Program-made: the position numbers and the translations under genes | The notes under the pieces: model-generated | The model's input: the letters and a program-made list of their open reading frames with translations, nothing else | Told to the model about the DNA's origin: nothing | The model's database searches: none | NCBI GenBank assembly: GCA_947494965.1 | Contig: CANLWV010000003.1 | Location: forward strand, 107,252-171,251 | DNA: 64,000 bases | Origin: an uncultured Salinicoccus sp. | GTDB lineage: Bacteria > Bacillota > Bacilli > Staphylococcales > Salinicoccaceae | Direction of reading: 5' to 3' | Shown: piece after piece, positions 50,692 to 60,975 of the stretch | Layout of the letters: each line of letters opens with the position of its first letter | Numbering within the stretch: position 1 is the stretch's first letter

Positions 50692-52677
50692 ATGGCGAAT
50701 TCTATTGGTAACGGTTTCAATGAGGAAGCAAGTAAGGGAAGAGACATGACTTCCCGATACCTGGACCTTCTCTCTGACAAGTTCGATAGCGAAGAAAAAG
50801 TAGTGACCGAAATCATCAATCTTGAATCGATACTAGACCTTCCAAAAGGAACTGAGCACTTTGTCAGCGACCTCCATGGTGAATTTCAAGCCTTTCAGCA
50901 TGTATTAAGGAATGGATCGGGTAACGTACGCGTTAAGATTCACGATGTCTTCAAAGACCGCATGACTGAAGATGAAATAAGTGATTTTGCAGCGCTCGTC
51001 TACTATCCTGAAGAAAAATTAAAGCTGGTTAAGGATCAGATGGCTTCGAAACAGGCATTAAATGAATGGCATAGAACCAAAATACATCATATGATTGAAT
51101 TGATTTCCTACGCCTCTTCGAAATATACACGTTCTAAACTTAGGAAAGCTCTCCCAAAACAGTTTGTCTATATCATTGAAGAGCTGCTTTACAAAAGTGA
51201 TGAAGATACAAACAAAAAATCTTATTACGAAACCATCGTAGATAAAATCATTGCACTTGGGCAAGCAGAGAAACTCATAACAGGTCTCTCCTATACTACG
51301 CAACGCCTCGTCGTAGATCACCTTCACGTTGTAGGCGATATATATGATCGTGGTCCGGAACCCGATAAGATAATGGATACACTCATCGATTACCATTCAC
51401 TCGATATCCAGTGGGGTAACCACGACGTATTGTGGATTGGCGCCTACGCAGGTTCTAAAGTGTGCCTTGCCAACATCATACGCATCTGCGCCCGCTATGA
51501 TAACTTGGATATCATTGAAGATGCCTACGGTATAAACTTAAGACCTCTTTTGAACTTGGCAGAGAAATATTATGATGATAATCCGCAGTTCCATCCAAAA
51601 CAGCACTCAGACATTGCCCTCCCGGAACAGGAAAAGCTACAGATTACTAAAATCCATCAAGCCATCGCAATGATACAATTCAAGTTGGAGGCCCCCATAA
51701 TAAAGCGTCGTCCGTATTTTGATATGGACGAGCGTCTGGTACTTGAAAAAGTCGATTACGACAACCACAAAATAACAGTTTATGGGAAAACTTATTCTCT
51801 ACAGCATACTTGCTTCTCTACAGTCGACCCCGATGATCCGACCCGACTTCTTGAAGAAGAGGAGGAAGTTATTGATAAACTGCTACTATCCTTACAACAG
51901 TCTGAAAAGTTGAAACGGCATATGAACTTTCTTATGAAAAAGGGGAACCTCTACCTTAAATACAATGGCAATTTGCTCATACATGGATGTATCCCAGTTG
52001 ACGAAAACGGTGATATGGAAGCCATGGAAATAGATGGAGCCGTCTATAAAGGACGGGAGCTACTTGATAAATTTGAATACTACCTGCGCAAATCATTCTC
52101 CAACCTCGAACAGACGGATGATCTTGCCACTGACCTTGTTTGGTATCTATGGACAGGAAAATATTCTTCCTTGTTCGGAAAACGTGCAATGACGACGTTT
52201 GAACGGTATTTCATCGCTGACAAAAGCTCCCATAAAGAAGAGAAGAACCCTTATTATCACTTGAGAGAAGATGTGGAGATGTGTCAAAAAATGCTTGAAG
52301 AATTTGATTTGGATCCCGTTAGCGGACACATCATCAATGGGCACACACCTATTAAAGAAAGAGATGGAGAGAATCCAATTAAGGCCAATGGGAAAATGAT
52401 CGTCATCGATGGAGGTTTTTCGAAAGCCTACCAGAAAACGACCGGCATAGCTGGCTATACCCTCCTATTCAACTCATATGGCATGCAGCTAGTGGCTCAC
52501 CAGCACTTCAATTCGAAAGAAAATGTGCTGAGGCATGGAGCAGATGCACTTTCCGTCAGACGAGTCGTTGATGAGGAAGTTGAGAGGAAGAAAATAAAGG
52601 ATACAAATATCGGCATAAGACTGCAGGAAGAGATTGATATGTTACAAAAACTGATGTCATATCGGTATATCCGTTAG
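50692..52677 (+). CDS. fbp: Fructose-1,6-bisphosphatase class III
   Basis: 661-residue Mn2+-dependent FBPase of the Firmicutes class III type, a metallophosphatase-fold enzyme opening gluconeogenesis. Metal/phosphatase blocks: FVSDLHGEF (GDxH-like), [30 protein letters not shown], and C-terminal [44 protein letters not shown]. Start at 50692 (MANSIGNGF), eight bases after GGGAG; ATG 50677 overlaps that site. Monocistronic. Confidence 0.94.
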   Translation: MANSIGNGFNEEASKGRDMTSRYLDLLSDKFDSEEKVVTEIINLESILDLPKGTEHFVSDLHGEFQAFQHVLRNGSGNVRVKIHDVFKDRMTEDEISDFAALVYYPEEKLKLVKDQMASKQALNEWHRTKIHHMIELISYASSKYTRSKLRKALPKQFVYIIEELLYKSDEDTNKKSYYETIVDKIIALGQAEKLITGLSYTTQRLVVDHLHVVGDIYDRGPEPDKIMDTLIDYHSLDIQWGNHDVLWIGAYAGSKVCLANIIRICARYDNLDIIEDAYGINLRPLLNLAEKYYDDNPQFHPKQHSDIALPEQEKLQITKIHQAIAMIQFKLEAPIIKRRPYFDMDERLVLEKVDYDNHKITVYGKTYSLQHTCFSTVDPDDPTRLLEEEEEVIDKLLLSLQQSEKLKRHMNFLMKKGNLYLKYNGNLLIHGCIPVDENGDMEAMEIDGAVYKGRELLDKFEYYLRKSFSNLEQTDDLATDLVWYLWTGKYSSLFGKRAMTTFERYFIADKSSHKEEKNPYYHLREDVEMCQKMLEEFDLDPVSGHIINGHTPIKERDGENPIKANGKMIVIDGGFSKAYQKTTGIAGYTLLFNSYGMQLVAHQHFNSKENVLRHGADALSVRRVVDEEVERKKIKDTNIGIRLQEEIDMLQKLMSYRYIR

Positions 52678-52757
52678 CACTTACATTAAGTAAGCATATT
52701 TGATGACATTATTGCTTCAGTCTGAGAAACTATAGATTATGAAAGGAGATGTTGTTA

Positions 52758-53108
52758 ATGATACAATATTTATTAAATGCCTACATAGGCAAGAATGTCA
52801 TTGAAGGCGGTCTGGCAAAAATAGAAAATGAAGGTCAAATGGGAGAGGACTTCGAAAAAGAATTTAATGTTACCCCAGACCAGATGAAGATTGCAGGCTA
52901 TCTCGAAGCTATCGGCTCACTATTCCTATTTGCGTCATTCCTCGGCAAATCATTTAACCGTATCGGTTCACTGATGATCAGTGGCGTCTTAGGTGTTGCG
53001 GTATTTAAGCACCTTAAAGCAGGGCATGGATTCGAAGGTAGCAAGAACGCTCTTAAATGGGCATCGCTCAGCTTATTGAGTCTAATTGAAACATTCAGTA
53101 AAAAGTGA
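52758..53108 (+). CDS. Small DoxX-like membrane protein
   Basis: 116 residues: amphipathic N-terminus (YLLNAYIGKNVIEGGLAKI), an acidic stretch, then three short hydrophobic helices (MKIAGYLEAIGSLFLFASFLGKSF, IGSLMISGVLGVAVFKHL, NALKWASLSLLSLIETF). The YLEAIGSLFLFASF-FNRIGSL pattern is reminiscent of DoxX-like proteins but I cannot assign a family firmly. The start ATG at 52758 lies nine bases after AAAGGAG; ATG 52749 directly abuts that site. Own terminator. Confidence 0.65.
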   Translation: MIQYLLNAYIGKNVIEGGLAKIENEGQMGEDFEKEFNVTPDQMKIAGYLEAIGSLFLFASFLGKSFNRIGSLMISGVLGVAVFKHLKAGHGFEGSKNALKWASLSLLSLIETFSKK

Positions 53109-53121
53109 ATGAACAGAGAGG

Positions 53122-53150
53122 AAAGCAGCTGCCATCAGCTGCTTTTTTTT
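53122..53150 (+). terminator. Terminator of the small membrane protein gene
   Basis: AAAGCAGCTG (53122-53131) pairs with CAGCTGCTTT (53135-53144) then TTTTTT. Confidence 0.85.
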
Positions 53151-53218
53151 AAATAACTACACTTCTAAACACTTGATCTAGACCACCAAACATCAGTAAT
53201 TAAAGGGAGATGTTCCAC

Positions 53219-53704
53219 GTGAAAAAATGGTTTGCAGCCACCATCATAGCCTTGCTCGCAATTGGTCTTTATTACGTAGACAATCAGATGGAAGATGGAT
53301 TGTGGGCTAAGATAGAATACATGGTCCTCCCTGATCCTATGGTGTATAACGCTTATGAGAAAGGAGAGTGCACCTTTTATGTATTTGAAAAAATTAAAGA
53401 GGATGGCAATATGATAGGAGTGGACTGGTATGATGCTGAGATGTGGGCTTCGAATGCAACCGATGATGATTATAAAGTAGACCAAGAACCCACTCCTGGA
53501 GCTGTGTTACAAACGGAACGTGGGGAACTGGGACATGTCGCTTATATAGAATCGATAAAAGAAGATGGTTCGCTCGTCATTTCTGAAATGAACTACAGTA
53601 CCCCATATGAAATAACAGAAAGACTTATACCTGCTGAAAAAGTCGAAAATTATTCCTATATTCATCCCAAAGAAAATCCTCGTCCTAAAAGTATTGAAAC
53701 ATAG
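53219..53704 (+). CDS. Membrane-anchored CHAP-domain protein
   Basis: 161 residues: N-terminal signal/anchor (KKWFAATIIALLAIGLYYV), then a compact CHAP (NlpC/P60-like amidase/peptidase) domain with the nucleophile in KGECTFYVFEKI, His in LGHVAYIESI and the polar third residue in ISEMNYS. Such proteins cleave peptide bonds in peptidoglycan stem or cross-bridge. No cell-wall-binding repeats, and no cleavage site clearly following the anchor, so it may stay membrane-bound. GTG at 53219 (nine bases after GGGAG) is preferred to the ATG at 53210. Confidence 0.82.
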   Translation: MKKWFAATIIALLAIGLYYVDNQMEDGLWAKIEYMVLPDPMVYNAYEKGECTFYVFEKIKEDGNMIGVDWYDAEMWASNATDDDYKVDQEPTPGAVLQTERGELGHVAYIESIKEDGSLVISEMNYSTPYEITERLIPAEKVENYSYIHPKENPRPKSIET

Positions 53705-53767
53705 GAATTTGATTTCCCTGGCAACAGGCAGCAAAGTATTTAAGTATATATTCCATTTTCTTTATTT

Positions 53768-53809
53768 ATAACGCTGTGCATTACTTAAATTTATAATGCA
53801 CAGCGTTAT
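53768..53809. repeat. Perfect 16-bp inverted repeat (palindromic element)
   Basis: ATAACGCTGTGCATTA (53768-53783) and TAATGCACAGCGTTAT (53794-53809) are exactly complementary with a 10-base AT loop. The right side continues TTATTATTTAAAAACG; the 16-mer CGTTATTTATTATTTR also occurs at about 17852 in another intergenic region. It could terminate the CHAP gene (no T run directly after) or be a dispersed palindromic repeat. Confidence 0.7.
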
Positions 53810-54177
53810 TTATTATTTAAAAACGTTTATTTTATAGCATTCTAAGCGTTTCTTCCCCGTTATCTCTTTCCTATTCAATAGATGGCGTTATAAATTTCGC
53901 CCCCTTTAGTTAAAACCGTTACAACTTTTCGAATCGTTCCCCTCGCCGAACTCCGGCACCTTCTTATCATCAAGCATACTGACTGGTCTGCCGCCCTTAA
54001 TTTCAACATTAATTTCGAACTTTCTATTTATTTACATTAATAGTAGAATGATAAGCAACTCTTATGCTGTTCGCATCCTAAAAAGTCTTTTCCTATATAA
54101 AAGCTTATAAAAATGTTTGGATTCGTTTTCATAAGGGAAATACTTTATAAATCTGTCTAATAAGGGGGAATCTTATC
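53810..54177. other. Intergenic region before fdhF with possible coding remnant
   Basis: Continues the ~470-base gene-free stretch after the CHAP gene. It has further CGTTAT-type motifs (CCGTTATC ~53859, GGCGTTATAAA ~53885). On the minus strand from ~54022 to 53910 there is a start-less open stretch reading KFEINVEIKGGRPVSMLDDK and onward to a stop; its composition is protein-like and may be the tail of a decayed gene. The fdhF ribosome site AAGGGGGAA closes the region. Confidence 0.35.
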
Positions 54178-57126
54178 ATGCAGCCTTTCGATGTTTCTTT
54201 AAACGGCAGTACACAATCAATCGAAGAAAATACTACAGCTTTGAATTATTTGAAGAACACTAACCTAGAACCACCGAACCTCTGTTATCATCCAAGCCTT
54301 GGTGCGATTGAAACATGTGATACATGCATCATAAAAGTCAATGGAGAATTTGTACGTTCATGTTCCACAGAATTACAGCCTGGAGATGTGGTGGAAACAC
54401 TTGGTGATGACGTGCATGAAGCGCAACTTATCGCAATGGATCGTATACTCGGTAATCACGAGCTCTATTGTACAGTATGTGATTTCAACAACGGGAACTG
54501 TGAGATACATAATACAGTGAAAGAGATGAGAATCGAACACCAGGACACTCCCCATGAAACAAAGGGGGCGGAAATCAATCGAAATGCATTCTACCGCTAT
54601 GATCCTGACCAGTGTATTCTATGTGGACGCTGTGTCGAGGCGTGCCAAGACCTCCAGGTCAACGAAACACTCCTGATTGACTGGACTCTCGAAAAGCCAA
54701 GGGTCATATGGGACAATGATACGACGATAGATGAATCATCCTGTGTAAACTGCGGACATTGTGCGACGGTATGTCCTTGTAATGCCATGATGGAGACTGG
54801 TATGGAAGGGGAGGCCGGTTTCCTGACCGGGATGGCGCAAGAATCATTCAGACCAATGGTCAACATAACTAAAGATGTAGAAACTGGCTATGGCTCTTTG
54901 ATGACCCTTTCAGATATGGAAGCCCAGATGCGCGAAGAAAGAATTGAAAAGACAAAAACCGTATGTACCTACTGCGGAGTCGGCTGTTCTTTCGATGTCT
55001 GGACAAAAGGCCGCGAAATATTAAAAATAGAACCTCAGGAGGAGGCGCCTGCTAACGGTATCTCCACGTGTGTTAAAGGGAAGTTTGGATGGGATTACGT
55101 CAATAGTGAAGAACGTCTGAAAAAACCACTGATACGAGAGGGCGATGCCTTCCGCGAAGCAGAATGGGAAGAGGCGCTTGACCTTATAGAAAGTAAATTC
55201 AAAGAAACATTGAGTAAGAAGGGGCCAGATGCGTTAGCATTCATCTCTTCCTCAAAGTGTACGAATGAAGAATCCTATTTAATGCAGAAATTGGGACGAG
55301 GTGTCATCGGTACAAATAATATCGATAATTGTTCCAGATATTGCCAATCTCCAGCTACTATGGGGCTATGGCGTACGGTCGGATACGGTGGGGACTCCGG
55401 TAGCATCACGGATATCGGTCAAGCTGAACTTGTCATTACAATCGGGTCCAACACAGCAGAATCACATCCTGTACTCGCAACACGTGTCAAGCGTGCCCAG
55501 AAACTGTATGGCCAAAAAGTGATTGTCGCAGACTTGCGCAAACATGAAATGGCAGATCGTGCGGATTTGTTTGTCAGACCTGCACCCGGCAGTGACCTAG
55601 TATGGCTATCTGCTGTCACGAAATATATCATCGATCAGGGGTGGCATGACGAAACCTTCTTGAGTGAGCATGTCAATGATGTCGAAGAGTACATCAGAAG
55701 TCTAGATAAATACACACTGGATTATGCTTCCGAAACCACAGGAATGTCGAAAGATGAACTGATTGAGATAGCCACCTCCATTCACCAGGCCGAAACCACT
55801 TCCATACTTTGGGCCATGGGTGTCACACAACATGGTGGGGGCAGTGATACAAGTACGGCCATATCCAACCTATTGCTCGTTACAGGCAACTATATGAAAC
55901 CAGGTGCCGGAGCATACCCTCTGCGTGGACACAATAACGTTCAAGGAGCTAGTGACTTCGGCAGCATGCCGGACCGTTTCCCAGGTTATCAGTTTGTTAC
56001 TGATGACGAGGTAAGGGCACGCTTTGAGAAGAGTTGGGGCTCTGAAATACCGAAGGAACCAGGCTTGAATAACCATGAAATGGTTGACGCCATACACGAT
56101 GGCAAATTAGATGTCCTCTATCTTAAGGGTGAAGATATGGGCATCGTCGATTCTAATATCAACTATGTACATTCCGCTTTTGAGAAACTCGATTTCTTCG
56201 TAGTTCAGGATATATTCTTCTCCAAAACATGTGAATACGCCGATGTCGTCCTCCCTGCCAGTCCGAGTCTTGAGAAAGATGGGACTTTTGTCAATACAGA
56301 AAGGCGTTTCCAGCGTCTCTACAAAGTTTTGGATCCGCTCGGAGATTCTAAACCAGATTGGCAGATCATCGTCGAAATCGCCAACCGTATGGGGGCTGAC
56401 TGGGATTATGGCCACCCTTCAGAAATCATGGATGAGGCAGCTTCATTAACACCGATGTTTGCAGGTGTAAGCTATGACCGACTCGAGGGGTATGATAGTC
56501 TGCAATGGCCTGTAGATGCAGATGGTACTGATACGCCACTCCTATTCGAAGACAAGTTCCCATTCCCTGATGGCAAAGCCCGTTTGTGGCCGGTGGATTG
56601 GACAAAGCCAGTGGAATTTGGTGAAGATTACGACCTACATGTCAACAATGGCCGTATACTCGAGCACTTCCACGAAGGGAACATGACCTATAAATCTGAA
56701 GGCATCACCAGAAAGACTCCGAAAGTATTCCTTGAAGTTTCACACGAACTTGCCAAGGAACGTAATCTGGAAGATGGCACAGTAGTCAGATTAACCTCGC
56801 CTTACGGTAGCGTCAAAGTAAGTTGCATCGTTACAGACCGGGTGTTCGGCAATCAGCTTTATCTGCCGATGAACACTAATGGTGAAGGCGCGATAAACTA
56901 CTTGACCAGTTCCCACTCCGATAAAGACACGGATACACCTGCATATAAGGAAGTCTCCGTTAAAATGGAGGTTCTCGAACCGAAAGGAGAGAGCCCAATG
57001 CCTAGAATCAACCACCGTAATGGAAATCCTCAGCCTCAGATAGGCGTACGCGTCGAGGAGAAGTGGGCAAGAGATGATTATATCTTCCCAGGTGATATCG
57101 TAAAGGAAAGAAGGTCGAATAAATAA
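54178..57126 (+). CDS. fdhF: Formate dehydrogenase alpha subunit (molybdopterin, YrhE type)
   Basis: 982 residues. N-terminal [2Fe-2S] domain ([17 protein letters not shown]...SCS), NADH-quinone-oxidoreductase-like His/Cys cluster site, two [4Fe-4S] ferredoxin motifs ([11 protein letters not shown] and [14 protein letters not shown]), then the molybdopterin domains with [11 protein letters not shown] cluster and the active-site Cys in [13 protein letters not shown] (Cys, not selenocysteine). C-terminal molydopterin-dinucleotide-binding part has [13 protein letters not shown] and [17 protein letters not shown]. It oxidises formate to CO2; electron acceptor undetermined. ATG at 54178 after AAGGGGGAA. 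The stop overlaps the start of the DUF1641 partner. Confidence 0.93.
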   Translation: MQPFDVSLNGSTQSIEENTTALNYLKNTNLEPPNLCYHPSLGAIETCDTCIIKVNGEFVRSCSTELQPGDVVETLGDDVHEAQLIAMDRILGNHELYCTVCDFNNGNCEIHNTVKEMRIEHQDTPHETKGAEINRNAFYRYDPDQCILCGRCVEACQDLQVNETLLIDWTLEKPRVIWDNDTTIDESSCVNCGHCATVCPCNAMMETGMEGEAGFLTGMAQESFRPMVNITKDVETGYGSLMTLSDMEAQMREERIEKTKTVCTYCGVGCSFDVWTKGREILKIEPQEEAPANGISTCVKGKFGWDYVNSEERLKKPLIREGDAFREAEWEEALDLIESKFKETLSKKGPDALAFISSSKCTNEESYLMQKLGRGVIGTNNIDNCSRYCQSPATMGLWRTVGYGGDSGSITDIGQAELVITIGSNTAESHPVLATRVKRAQKLYGQKVIVADLRKHEMADRADLFVRPAPGSDLVWLSAVTKYIIDQGWHDETFLSEHVNDVEEYIRSLDKYTLDYASETTGMSKDELIEIATSIHQAETTSILWAMGVTQHGGGSDTSTAISNLLLVTGNYMKPGAGAYPLRGHNNVQGASDFGSMPDRFPGYQFVTDDEVRARFEKSWGSEIPKEPGLNNHEMVDAIHDGKLDVLYLKGEDMGIVDSNINYVHSAFEKLDFFVVQDIFFSKTCEYADVVLPASPSLEKDGTFVNTERRFQRLYKVLDPLGDSKPDWQIIVEIANRMGADWDYGHPSEIMDEAASLTPMFAGVSYDRLEGYDSLQWPVDADGTDTPLLFEDKFPFPDGKARLWPVDWTKPVEFGEDYDLHVNNGRILEHFHEGNMTYKSEGITRKTPKVFLEVSHELAKERNLEDGTVVRLTSPYGSVKVSCIVTDRVFGNQLYLPMNTNGEGAINYLTSSHSDKDTDTPAYKEVSVKMEVLEPKGESPMPRINHRNGNPQPQIGVRVEEKWARDDYIFPGDIVKERRSNK

Positions 57127-57740
57127 TGGCAAGAGCGACAAAAGTCATCCATAAAATGAAAGTCGACCCGGAAGTTGAGCATGATAAGGCATTGCACGAA
57201 ATCGAAGAGTTGTTTATAGAACATAAAGATTCATTGAACGATGTTCTTAAAATGATGGAAAAAATGCGTGAGCGTGAATTTTTCAATATAGCAAATGCCT
57301 CGCTTGGTCAAAGCAGTAAAATCGTCACTCGCCTTGTTACAGCCTTGGACGGTTCCAAGGCGCCTCATTCAATCCATAATCTGCTGCTGCTTTTTGAACT
57401 GCTCAGTAGCCTCGATATGGATAGTCTGGAGCCCGTCGCCCATAAATTGAATAATGGGATTGCCCAAGCTGCCAAATATGACAAAAGTGACCGATCTTCC
57501 GGTTACAGGGAGCTCTTCGCCGCATTGAAAGACCCGGAAGTCCTGGCAGGGCTAAATATGGCGCTACAGATACTAAAAGGGCTGGGACAGAAGGATTCTT
57601 CGAAAAAAAATGATTCTGTCACTGGTTCTAGCAAAAGAAGCACGCGCGCCAGCAGATCAAATTCATCCATGAAATGGTACCCACTCGTATTAGGTGCCGC
57701 TGCTGTAAGTGTGCCGCTGCTTTTAAAATTTAAAAATTAA
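57126..57740 (+). CDS. DUF1641 protein, formate dehydrogenase partner (YrhD-like)
   Basis: 204 residues. The central DUF1641 helical domain (~25-150, ALHEIEELFIEHKDSLNDVLKMMEKMRE...LFELLSSLDMDSLEPVAHKLNNGI...YRELFAALKDPEVLAGLNMALQILKGLG) is followed by a low-complexity Ser/Lys/Arg linker and a C-terminal hydrophobic helix (WYPLVLGAAAVSVPLLLKF). This pair with YrhE-type FDH is conserved in Bacillus and Staphylococcus; the partner may anchor FDH to the membrane, which the tail helix would allow. ATG overlaps the fdhF stop by one base. Terminator at 57744-57769. Confidence 0.88.
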   Translation: MARATKVIHKMKVDPEVEHDKALHEIEELFIEHKDSLNDVLKMMEKMREREFFNIANASLGQSSKIVTRLVTALDGSKAPHSIHNLLLLFELLSSLDMDSLEPVAHKLNNGIAQAAKYDKSDRSSGYRELFAALKDPEVLAGLNMALQILKGLGQKDSSKKNDSVTGSSKRSTRASRSNSSMKWYPLVLGAAAVSVPLLLKFKN

Positions 57741-57743
57741 CAG

Positions 57744-57772
57744 AGTCCCCTGCTTATTGCCAGGGGACTTCT
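57744..57772 (+). terminator. fdhF operon terminator
   Basis: AGTCCCCTG (57744-57752) pairs with CAGGGGACT (57761-57769), followed by TCTAAT. Confidence 0.65.
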
Positions 57773-57809
57773 AATGAATCAAGAATGTTAGACTGGAGGA
57801 GTGGCTGTT

Positions 57810-58358
57810 ATGGACATTTATACAGTGGGGCATTCCACAAATAGCCAAACCGACTTCCTAAAATTGCTCGCTTATGAAAAGATTGATTATATTGCTGATA
57901 TACGAGCATTTCCCCATAGCCGTAAACATCCTTATTTTGATATAGAACAAATGAGCGAATGGCTCGAAGAATCACATATAACCTATCGGCATCATCCGCT
58001 TCTCGGTGGTAGAAAAAGCATCTCCTCCGTAGTGGGGAGTAATCTGAACGATGGATGGCGCAACCAATCGTTTCATAATTACGCCGATTACACCCTGACA
58101 GATGAGTTTATGGAAGGGATTCAAGAAATCAAAGCCATAGCTGATGACTATAAAGTAGCCTGCATGTGTTCTGAAAGACACCCTGCACGCTGCCACCGGC
58201 TTATAATCAGCAATTGGATGGCAGCAAACGGTTGGGATGTGCACCATCTGATCTATGACAAGGAGGCCCCCCAGGTTGTTGAACATGAGCTCGGGAAGTG
58301 GGGCGCCATGCCTATTATTGAAGAAGATGGTACAGTCGTCTATCCTGCCGAGACCTGA
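57810..58358 (+). CDS. DUF488 family protein
   Basis: 182 residues: MDIYTVGHSTNSQTDFLKLL, ADIRAFPHSRKHPYF, YRHHPLLGG and the conserved Cys-rich block CMCSERHPARCHRLIIS are DUF488 signatures. Function not established; the conserved Cys/Arg/His cluster suggests a nucleotide- or nucleic-acid-related enzyme. ATG at 57810, about nine bases after TGGAGGAG; an upstream GTG at 57801 is possible. It lies between the fdh pair and the osmoprotectant transporter on the same strand, 51 bases before the latter. Confidence 0.82.
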   Translation: MDIYTVGHSTNSQTDFLKLLAYEKIDYIADIRAFPHSRKHPYFDIEQMSEWLEESHITYRHHPLLGGRKSISSVVGSNLNDGWRNQSFHNYADYTLTDEFMEGIQEIKAIADDYKVACMCSERHPARCHRLIISNWMAANGWDVHHLIYDKEAPQVVEHELGKWGAMPIIEEDGTVVYPAET

Positions 58359-58409
58359 CCTTCCCATCCATTCACATACCTAATAAGTCATTTAACTAGG
58401 AGAGACTCT

Positions 58410-59360
58410 ATGATTAAATTTGAAAATGTTACCAAGCGGTACGGCGACAAGTTAGCGGTCGAAGATGTAAGCTTCAACATTGAAGAAGGCGAGACTTTTG
58501 TTCTGATCGGCCCTTCAGGTTGTGGCAAGACCACCACTTTGAAGATGATCAACCGGCTTATTTCCTTATCAAATGGATATATTTATTTCAAGGATAACCC
58601 CATCAGTGAATATCCGGTCTATGAAATGCGGTGGGATATCGGTTATGTCCTACAGCAGATTGCATTGTTCCCGCACATGACCATCAAAGAAAATATAGCT
58701 CAGGTACCACAGATGAAGAAGTGGTCCACCAAGGAGATTGACGCCCGGATAGACGAGCTGATGAATATGGTCGGACTTGAACCCAAACAGTTTAAAAATC
58801 GCTATCCGGGTGAACTATCCGGGGGTCAGCAGCAGCGGGTGGGGGTCGTCCGGGCTCTTGCAGCAGATCCGCCTGTCATCCTCATGGATGAACCATTCAG
58901 CGCACTTGATCCGATCAGTCGGGAAAAACTCCAGGATGATCTTGTAGACCTTCAGAAAAAGATTAAAAAAACCATTGTGTTTGTCACACACGATATTCAG
59001 GAAGCTTTGAAACTTGGTGACAGAATCTGTTTGCTGCGGGAAGGTAGAGTTGAACAAATCGGCACTCCTGACGAATTCATGTCACAACCTGCCAATGATT
59101 TCGTCAGGGAATTCATTGGCGACCTGGATAATTATCGTATGCAACAAGTGGCTTTAGGCGAATTGGCTAAAGAAATACCCCCATTAGATGGGGAGGAAAA
59201 TATCGGTGTTCCTGAACTTTCAGGCAATGCTTCTCTTCGTGATGCATTTGATCGCTTGTCGGAAAATGACAGTGTAATCGTCCTTACTGACCAGGGCAGG
59301 AAGCGGATCCGTCCCAAAGATGTTTTCAGGTACATGTCTAGCAGCAAGGAGGAGCGCTAA
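58410..59360 (+). CDS. Osmoprotectant ABC transporter ATPase (OpuC/BilE type)
   Basis: 316 residues: Walker A GPSGCGKTT, Q-loop VLQQIALFPHMT, signature LSGGQQQRVGVV, Walker B VILMDEP, H-loop VFVTHDIQEALKLGDRICLLREG. A C-terminal extension (~245-316, including FDRLSENDSVIVLTDQGRKRIRPKDVFRYM) resembles a single CBS-like motif, where GbuA/OpuAA have two osmosensing CBS modules. Powers uptake of betaine, carnitine or choline. It ends on the same base where the permease gene begins (TAATG overlap). Confidence 0.88.
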   Translation: MIKFENVTKRYGDKLAVEDVSFNIEEGETFVLIGPSGCGKTTTLKMINRLISLSNGYIYFKDNPISEYPVYEMRWDIGYVLQQIALFPHMTIKENIAQVPQMKKWSTKEIDARIDELMNMVGLEPKQFKNRYPGELSGGQQQRVGVVRALAADPPVILMDEPFSALDPISREKLQDDLVDLQKKIKKTIVFVTHDIQEALKLGDRICLLREGRVEQIGTPDEFMSQPANDFVREFIGDLDNYRMQQVALGELAKEIPPLDGEENIGVPELSGNASLRDAFDRLSENDSVIVLTDQGRKRIRPKDVFRYMSSSKEER

Positions 59361-60874
59361 TGAGTACTTTTTTCGAAACTTTCAGCAATAGAAAAGGCGA
59401 ACTCCTCACCACTTTGATAGAACATATCCAGATTTCATTCATCGCTTTACTTATTGCAGTCCTTATAGGAGTACCACTTGGCATCGCACTTACGAAAACA
59501 AAAAAGCTATCGGAAGCAGTCATCAATACTGCAGCTGTCTTGCAGACGATACCTTCTCTCGCACTGCTCGGCTTGATGATACCTTTGTTTGGCATTGGTA
59601 AAGTGCCGGCAGTGATTGCCCTCGTCATATACGCATTGCTGCCAATACTCAGAAACACATTTACGGGCATCGATGAAGTGGATGATTCCTTGGTTGAAGC
59701 AGCGAGCGGGATAGGCATGAAGCCAATGAGACGTCTGACAAAGGTTGAACTTCCCATTGCAATGCCTGTCATAATGGCTGGTATACGTACAGCCATGGTA
59801 CTTATCATTGGAACAGCGACACTCGCGGCGTTAATCGGGGCTGGCGGTCTCGGGGACTTGATATTACTCGGGATCGACCGCAACAACACTTCCCTGATTA
59901 TACTCGGTGCTATTCCTGCAGCATTGCTTGCGATATTCTTTGATGTTGCGCTTCGGATAATCCAGAATCTATCCTATAAGAAAATAACCATTACGCTCGG
60001 TGCAATACTTCTGGCCATGTTGCTGATCTCAGTAGGGCCGCTCTTCTCCCAAAAGGAAGAAACAGTGACCATCGCCGGAAAACTTGGAACAGAGCCTTCC
60101 ATCATCACAAATATGTATAAAATACTTATTGAAGAAGAAACAGACTATGCAGTTAAAGTCGAAGATGGACTCGGTAAGACTTCTTTCCTATTCAGTGCCT
60201 TGAAATCCGATGACATTGACGGCTATCTTGAGTTTACAGGGACAGTCCTTGGCGAGTTGACTAAGGAAGAGCTTGACTCCAAAGAAGAAGAAGCTGTCTA
60301 TGAACAGGCCAAATCCAGCCTGGAGGATGAATTTGATATGACGCTTCTTAAACCGATGGAATACAATAATACCTATACACTTGCCGTAAAGGAAGAGTTT
60401 GCAGAAGAGAATGATCTTGAAACGATAGGGGACCTAAGAAGTATAGAAGATGAGATAAAACCTGGTTTCACACTTGAATTCAGCGACAGGACAGATGGCT
60501 ATCCAGCCATAAAAGAAACGTATGACCTCGACTTCAACAATGTACGCACAATGGAACCGAGCCTGAGGTACCAGGCGGTGGAGAGTGGTGACATCAATCT
60601 TGTCGATGCATATTCAACTGATGCTGAACTCAGACAATTCGGGATGGTAATCCTGGAGGATGACCAGAATGTATTCCCCCCTTACCAAGGTGCACCTCTT
60701 TTCAAGGAGGCCTATTTGGAGGAGCATCCCGAAATAGTAGAACCATTGAACAAGTTGGCAGGTAAAATATCGAACGAAGAAATGCAGGAGATGAACTATA
60801 GAGTTGCGGTTGAAAATGAAGACCCTTACCGCGTTGCAAAAGATTATCTTGTTAAAGCCAACTTGGTAGAATAG
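59360..60874 (+). CDS. Fused permease and substrate-binding protein of the osmoprotectant ABC transporter
   Basis: 504 residues in two parts. Residues 1-~215 are an ABC permease (IPSLALLGLMIPLFGIGKVPAVIALVIYALLPILRNTFTGIDEV; EAA loop VEAASGIGMKPMRRLTKVELPIAMP). A transmembrane linker (ITLGAILLAMLLISVGPLF, ~208-226) leads to an extracellular OpuAC-type binding domain (~235-504: EETVTIAGKLGTEPSIITNMY, LEFTGTV, PPYQGAPLFKEAYLEEHPEI). The fusion is the OpuB/BilE-style two-gene system seen in Listeria and some staphylococci. Acidic domain surface, as expected in salt-tolerant cells. Start ATG at 59360 after AAGGAGGAG. Confidence 0.9.
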   Translation: MSTFFETFSNRKGELLTTLIEHIQISFIALLIAVLIGVPLGIALTKTKKLSEAVINTAAVLQTIPSLALLGLMIPLFGIGKVPAVIALVIYALLPILRNTFTGIDEVDDSLVEAASGIGMKPMRRLTKVELPIAMPVIMAGIRTAMVLIIGTATLAALIGAGGLGDLILLGIDRNNTSLIILGAIPAALLAIFFDVALRIIQNLSYKKITITLGAILLAMLLISVGPLFSQKEETVTIAGKLGTEPSIITNMYKILIEEETDYAVKVEDGLGKTSFLFSALKSDDIDGYLEFTGTVLGELTKEELDSKEEEAVYEQAKSSLEDEFDMTLLKPMEYNNTYTLAVKEEFAEENDLETIGDLRSIEDEIKPGFTLEFSDRTDGYPAIKETYDLDFNNVRTMEPSLRYQAVESGDINLVDAYSTDAELRQFGMVILEDDQNVFPPYQGAPLFKEAYLEEHPEIVEPLNKLAGKISNEEMQEMNYRVAVENEDPYRVAKDYLVKANLVE

Positions 60875-60882
60875 CCATGTGA

Positions 60883-60918
60883 TTGGAATGCCTGCTGATC
60901 TATCAGCAGGCATTCCAA
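60883..60918. repeat. Perfect 17-bp hairpin between osmoprotectant genes
   Basis: TTGGAATGCCTGCTGAT (60883-60899) and ATCAGCAGGCATTCCAA (60902-60918) are perfectly complementary with a 2-base loop. No T run follows (CCTCCATGGG), so this is not a standard intrinsic terminator; it may stabilise the upstream mRNA, act as RNase III site, or be a weak terminator. Confidence 0.7.
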
Positions 60919-60975
60919 CCTCCATGGGCATTTCCCGGGAAACATCATATTCTTTCATATATAGGAGTGGTTGAA

